Shown in pieces: positions 6,003 through 6,756 of a stretch of DNA of 6,756 nt (the stretch's first letter is position 1; each line of letters opens with the position of its first letter). The notes under the pieces are model-generated. The model ran no database searches and was not told where the DNA came from. It was given only the letters and a program-made list of their open reading frames with translations. The stretch is from the NCBI GenBank assembly GCA_027729865.1, contig JAQCBM010000104.1:1-6756 (forward strand), read 5' to 3'. Position numbers and translations under genes: made by a program. Source of the stretch: Actinomycetota bacterium (GTDB lineage Bacteria > Actinomycetota > Actinomycetes > S36-B12).

Positions 6003-6756
6003 GAGTCGCCTCCATCGGTTGCGGTCGACACCACGCCGGCCCGTTTCACGCCAGCAAGCTCAAGTTCATCGGCCCGCACACAGCGGGTGATCGAATGTTT
6101 GCTGACCCTCAGTTCGACGGGTGCCACTCGGCACGCGTCAGCCACATACGCACAGCGATCGGCGAAGTGGCAACTTGCCGGCCACTCCCAAGGCGGCGGC
6201 ACTACACCGGCAATTGTCGGCAGGGAACCTGTTCGCGACTGGTTGCGCGGAATGGCTGCTATAAGACCCTCGGTATAAGGATGCTGAGGATTGTTGAATA
6301 CCTCCGCAAGTTCGCCCTGCTCCACGATCTCGCCGGCGTACATCACCGAGACCTTGTCGGCGAGATCAGCGACCACACCGAGATCGTGGGTGATCAGCAG
6401 CACCGACACTCCCCGGCTCCTGGCCAAGTCTCTGATCAGATCGAGCATTTGGCCCTGCACGGTGACATCGAGTGCCGTTGTCGGTTCGTCGGCGATGAGG
6501 AGCTTCGGCTCACACGACAACGCCATCGCAATCATCACCCGCTGTGCCATTCCGCCCGAGAACTGGTGTGGGTAGGCGTCGATGCGCTTTTCAGGATCGG
6601 GGATACCGACTTCTCGGAATAGTTCAATCACCCGCTTACGGGCCGCCGCCTTACTCATTCCGAGGTGCACGATCAACGGTTCTGCCACCTGCCGGCCAAC
6701 CGTGTAGGCCGGGTTGAGTGCGGCGAACGGCTCCTGGAAGATGATGCCGATCTCCT
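5999..6756 (-). CDS. Oligopeptide/dipeptide-type ABC importer ATPase, OppD/DppD-like (5' end outside window)
   Basis: Partner ATPase of the same importer. Only the last 251 residues are visible; the frame runs open through the right edge, so Walker A is missing from view rather than lost. The visible part opens just before the Q-loop (IFQEPFAALNP). It continues with the signature FSGGMAQR (visible residues 65-72), Walker B LLIADEP (85-91), ALD of the D-loop, the switch His in LLITHD (H123), and an HPYTEGLIAAIP segment of the oligo_HPY domain. Four cysteines at visible residues 195, 201, 208 and 225 repeat the pattern of the neighbouring ATPase. A GTG at 6688 is an internal codon, not the start, because conserved sequence continues upstream of it. 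Permease and substrate-binding protein genes would be expected beyond the right edge, as in Opp/Dpp operons. Confidence 0.92.
   Translation of the reverse strand, partial: EIGIIFQEPFAALNPAYTVGRQVAEPLIVHLGMSKAAARKRVIELFREVGIPDPEKRIDAYPHQFSGGMAQRVMIAMALSCEPKLLIADEPTTALDVTVQGQMLDLIRDLARSRGVSVLLITHDLGVVADLADKVSVMYAGEIVEQGELAEVFNNPQHPYTEGLIAAIPRNQSRTGSLPTIAGVVPPPWEWPASCHFADRCAYVADACRVAPVELRVSKHSITRCVRADELELAGVKRAGVVSTATDGGDS
6009..6013 (-). promoter_or_regulatory. Ribosome binding site of the OppF-like gene, inside the OppD-like 3' end
   Basis: GGAGG on the - strand lies six bases before the GTG at 6002, inside the last codons of the preceding ATPase gene. It supports the GTG start and coupled translation of the two ATPases. 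Confidence 0.7.

Noticed and set aside
5556..6278. 240-codon + strand reading frame opposite the two ABC ATPases
   Set aside because: It lies antisense to strongly conserved ATPase motifs and shows no family features; such shadow frames are expected in GC-rich genes.
6661..6756. GTG at 6688 as the start of the OppD-like ATPase
   Set aside because: The upstream frame encodes the conserved Q-loop region up to the window edge, so the gene is cut by the window and not short.

Overview
The window looks like part of an actinobacterial chromosome. It has moderately high GC, actinobacterial-style FadE/FadD/EchA protein sequences, GTG starts and tightly overlapping genes. The genus cannot be fixed from the sequence. 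There are six protein-coding genes, two of them cut or possibly cut by the window edges. I see no RNA gene, mobile element, CRISPR array or pseudogene.

Layout. One gene on the + strand (5-1141) encodes a ROK-family regulator. The other five genes lie on the - strand and are transcribed from the right edge leftwards. First come two ATPases of an oligopeptide/dipeptide-type ABC importer: an OppD/DppD-like subunit whose 5' part lies outside the window (5999-6756), then an OppF/DppF-like subunit (4962-6002). After a 193-bp gap come an acyl-CoA dehydrogenase (3545-4768), an AMP-forming acyl-CoA ligase (1998-3548) and a crotonase-fold enoyl-CoA hydratase/isomerase (1144-2001). The ROK gene and the crotonase gene converge, with only 2 bp between their stop codons.

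How the genes may work together. The ligase would activate a carboxylic acid to its CoA thioester, the dehydrogenase would introduce an alpha,beta double bond, and the crotonase would hydrate or isomerise the product. This is the front half of a beta-oxidation-like route. No 3-hydroxyacyl-CoA dehydrogenase or thiolase is present here. The importer ATPases immediately upstream suggest, by inference only, that the acid or a conjugate of it is taken up by this transporter. Overlaps of the GTGA/ATGA type at three of the four - strand junctions indicate translational coupling within two blocks (ABC; ligase/dehydrogenase/crotonase).

Most unusual points. The ROK regulator keeps its HTH and zinc site but lacks the ATP motif and most residues that bind sugar in the family. 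The crotonase lacks both classical catalytic glutamates. Together these hint at a non-standard substrate and a non-sugar inducer. The individual protein families are all well known; I do not see a clearly new kind of system.
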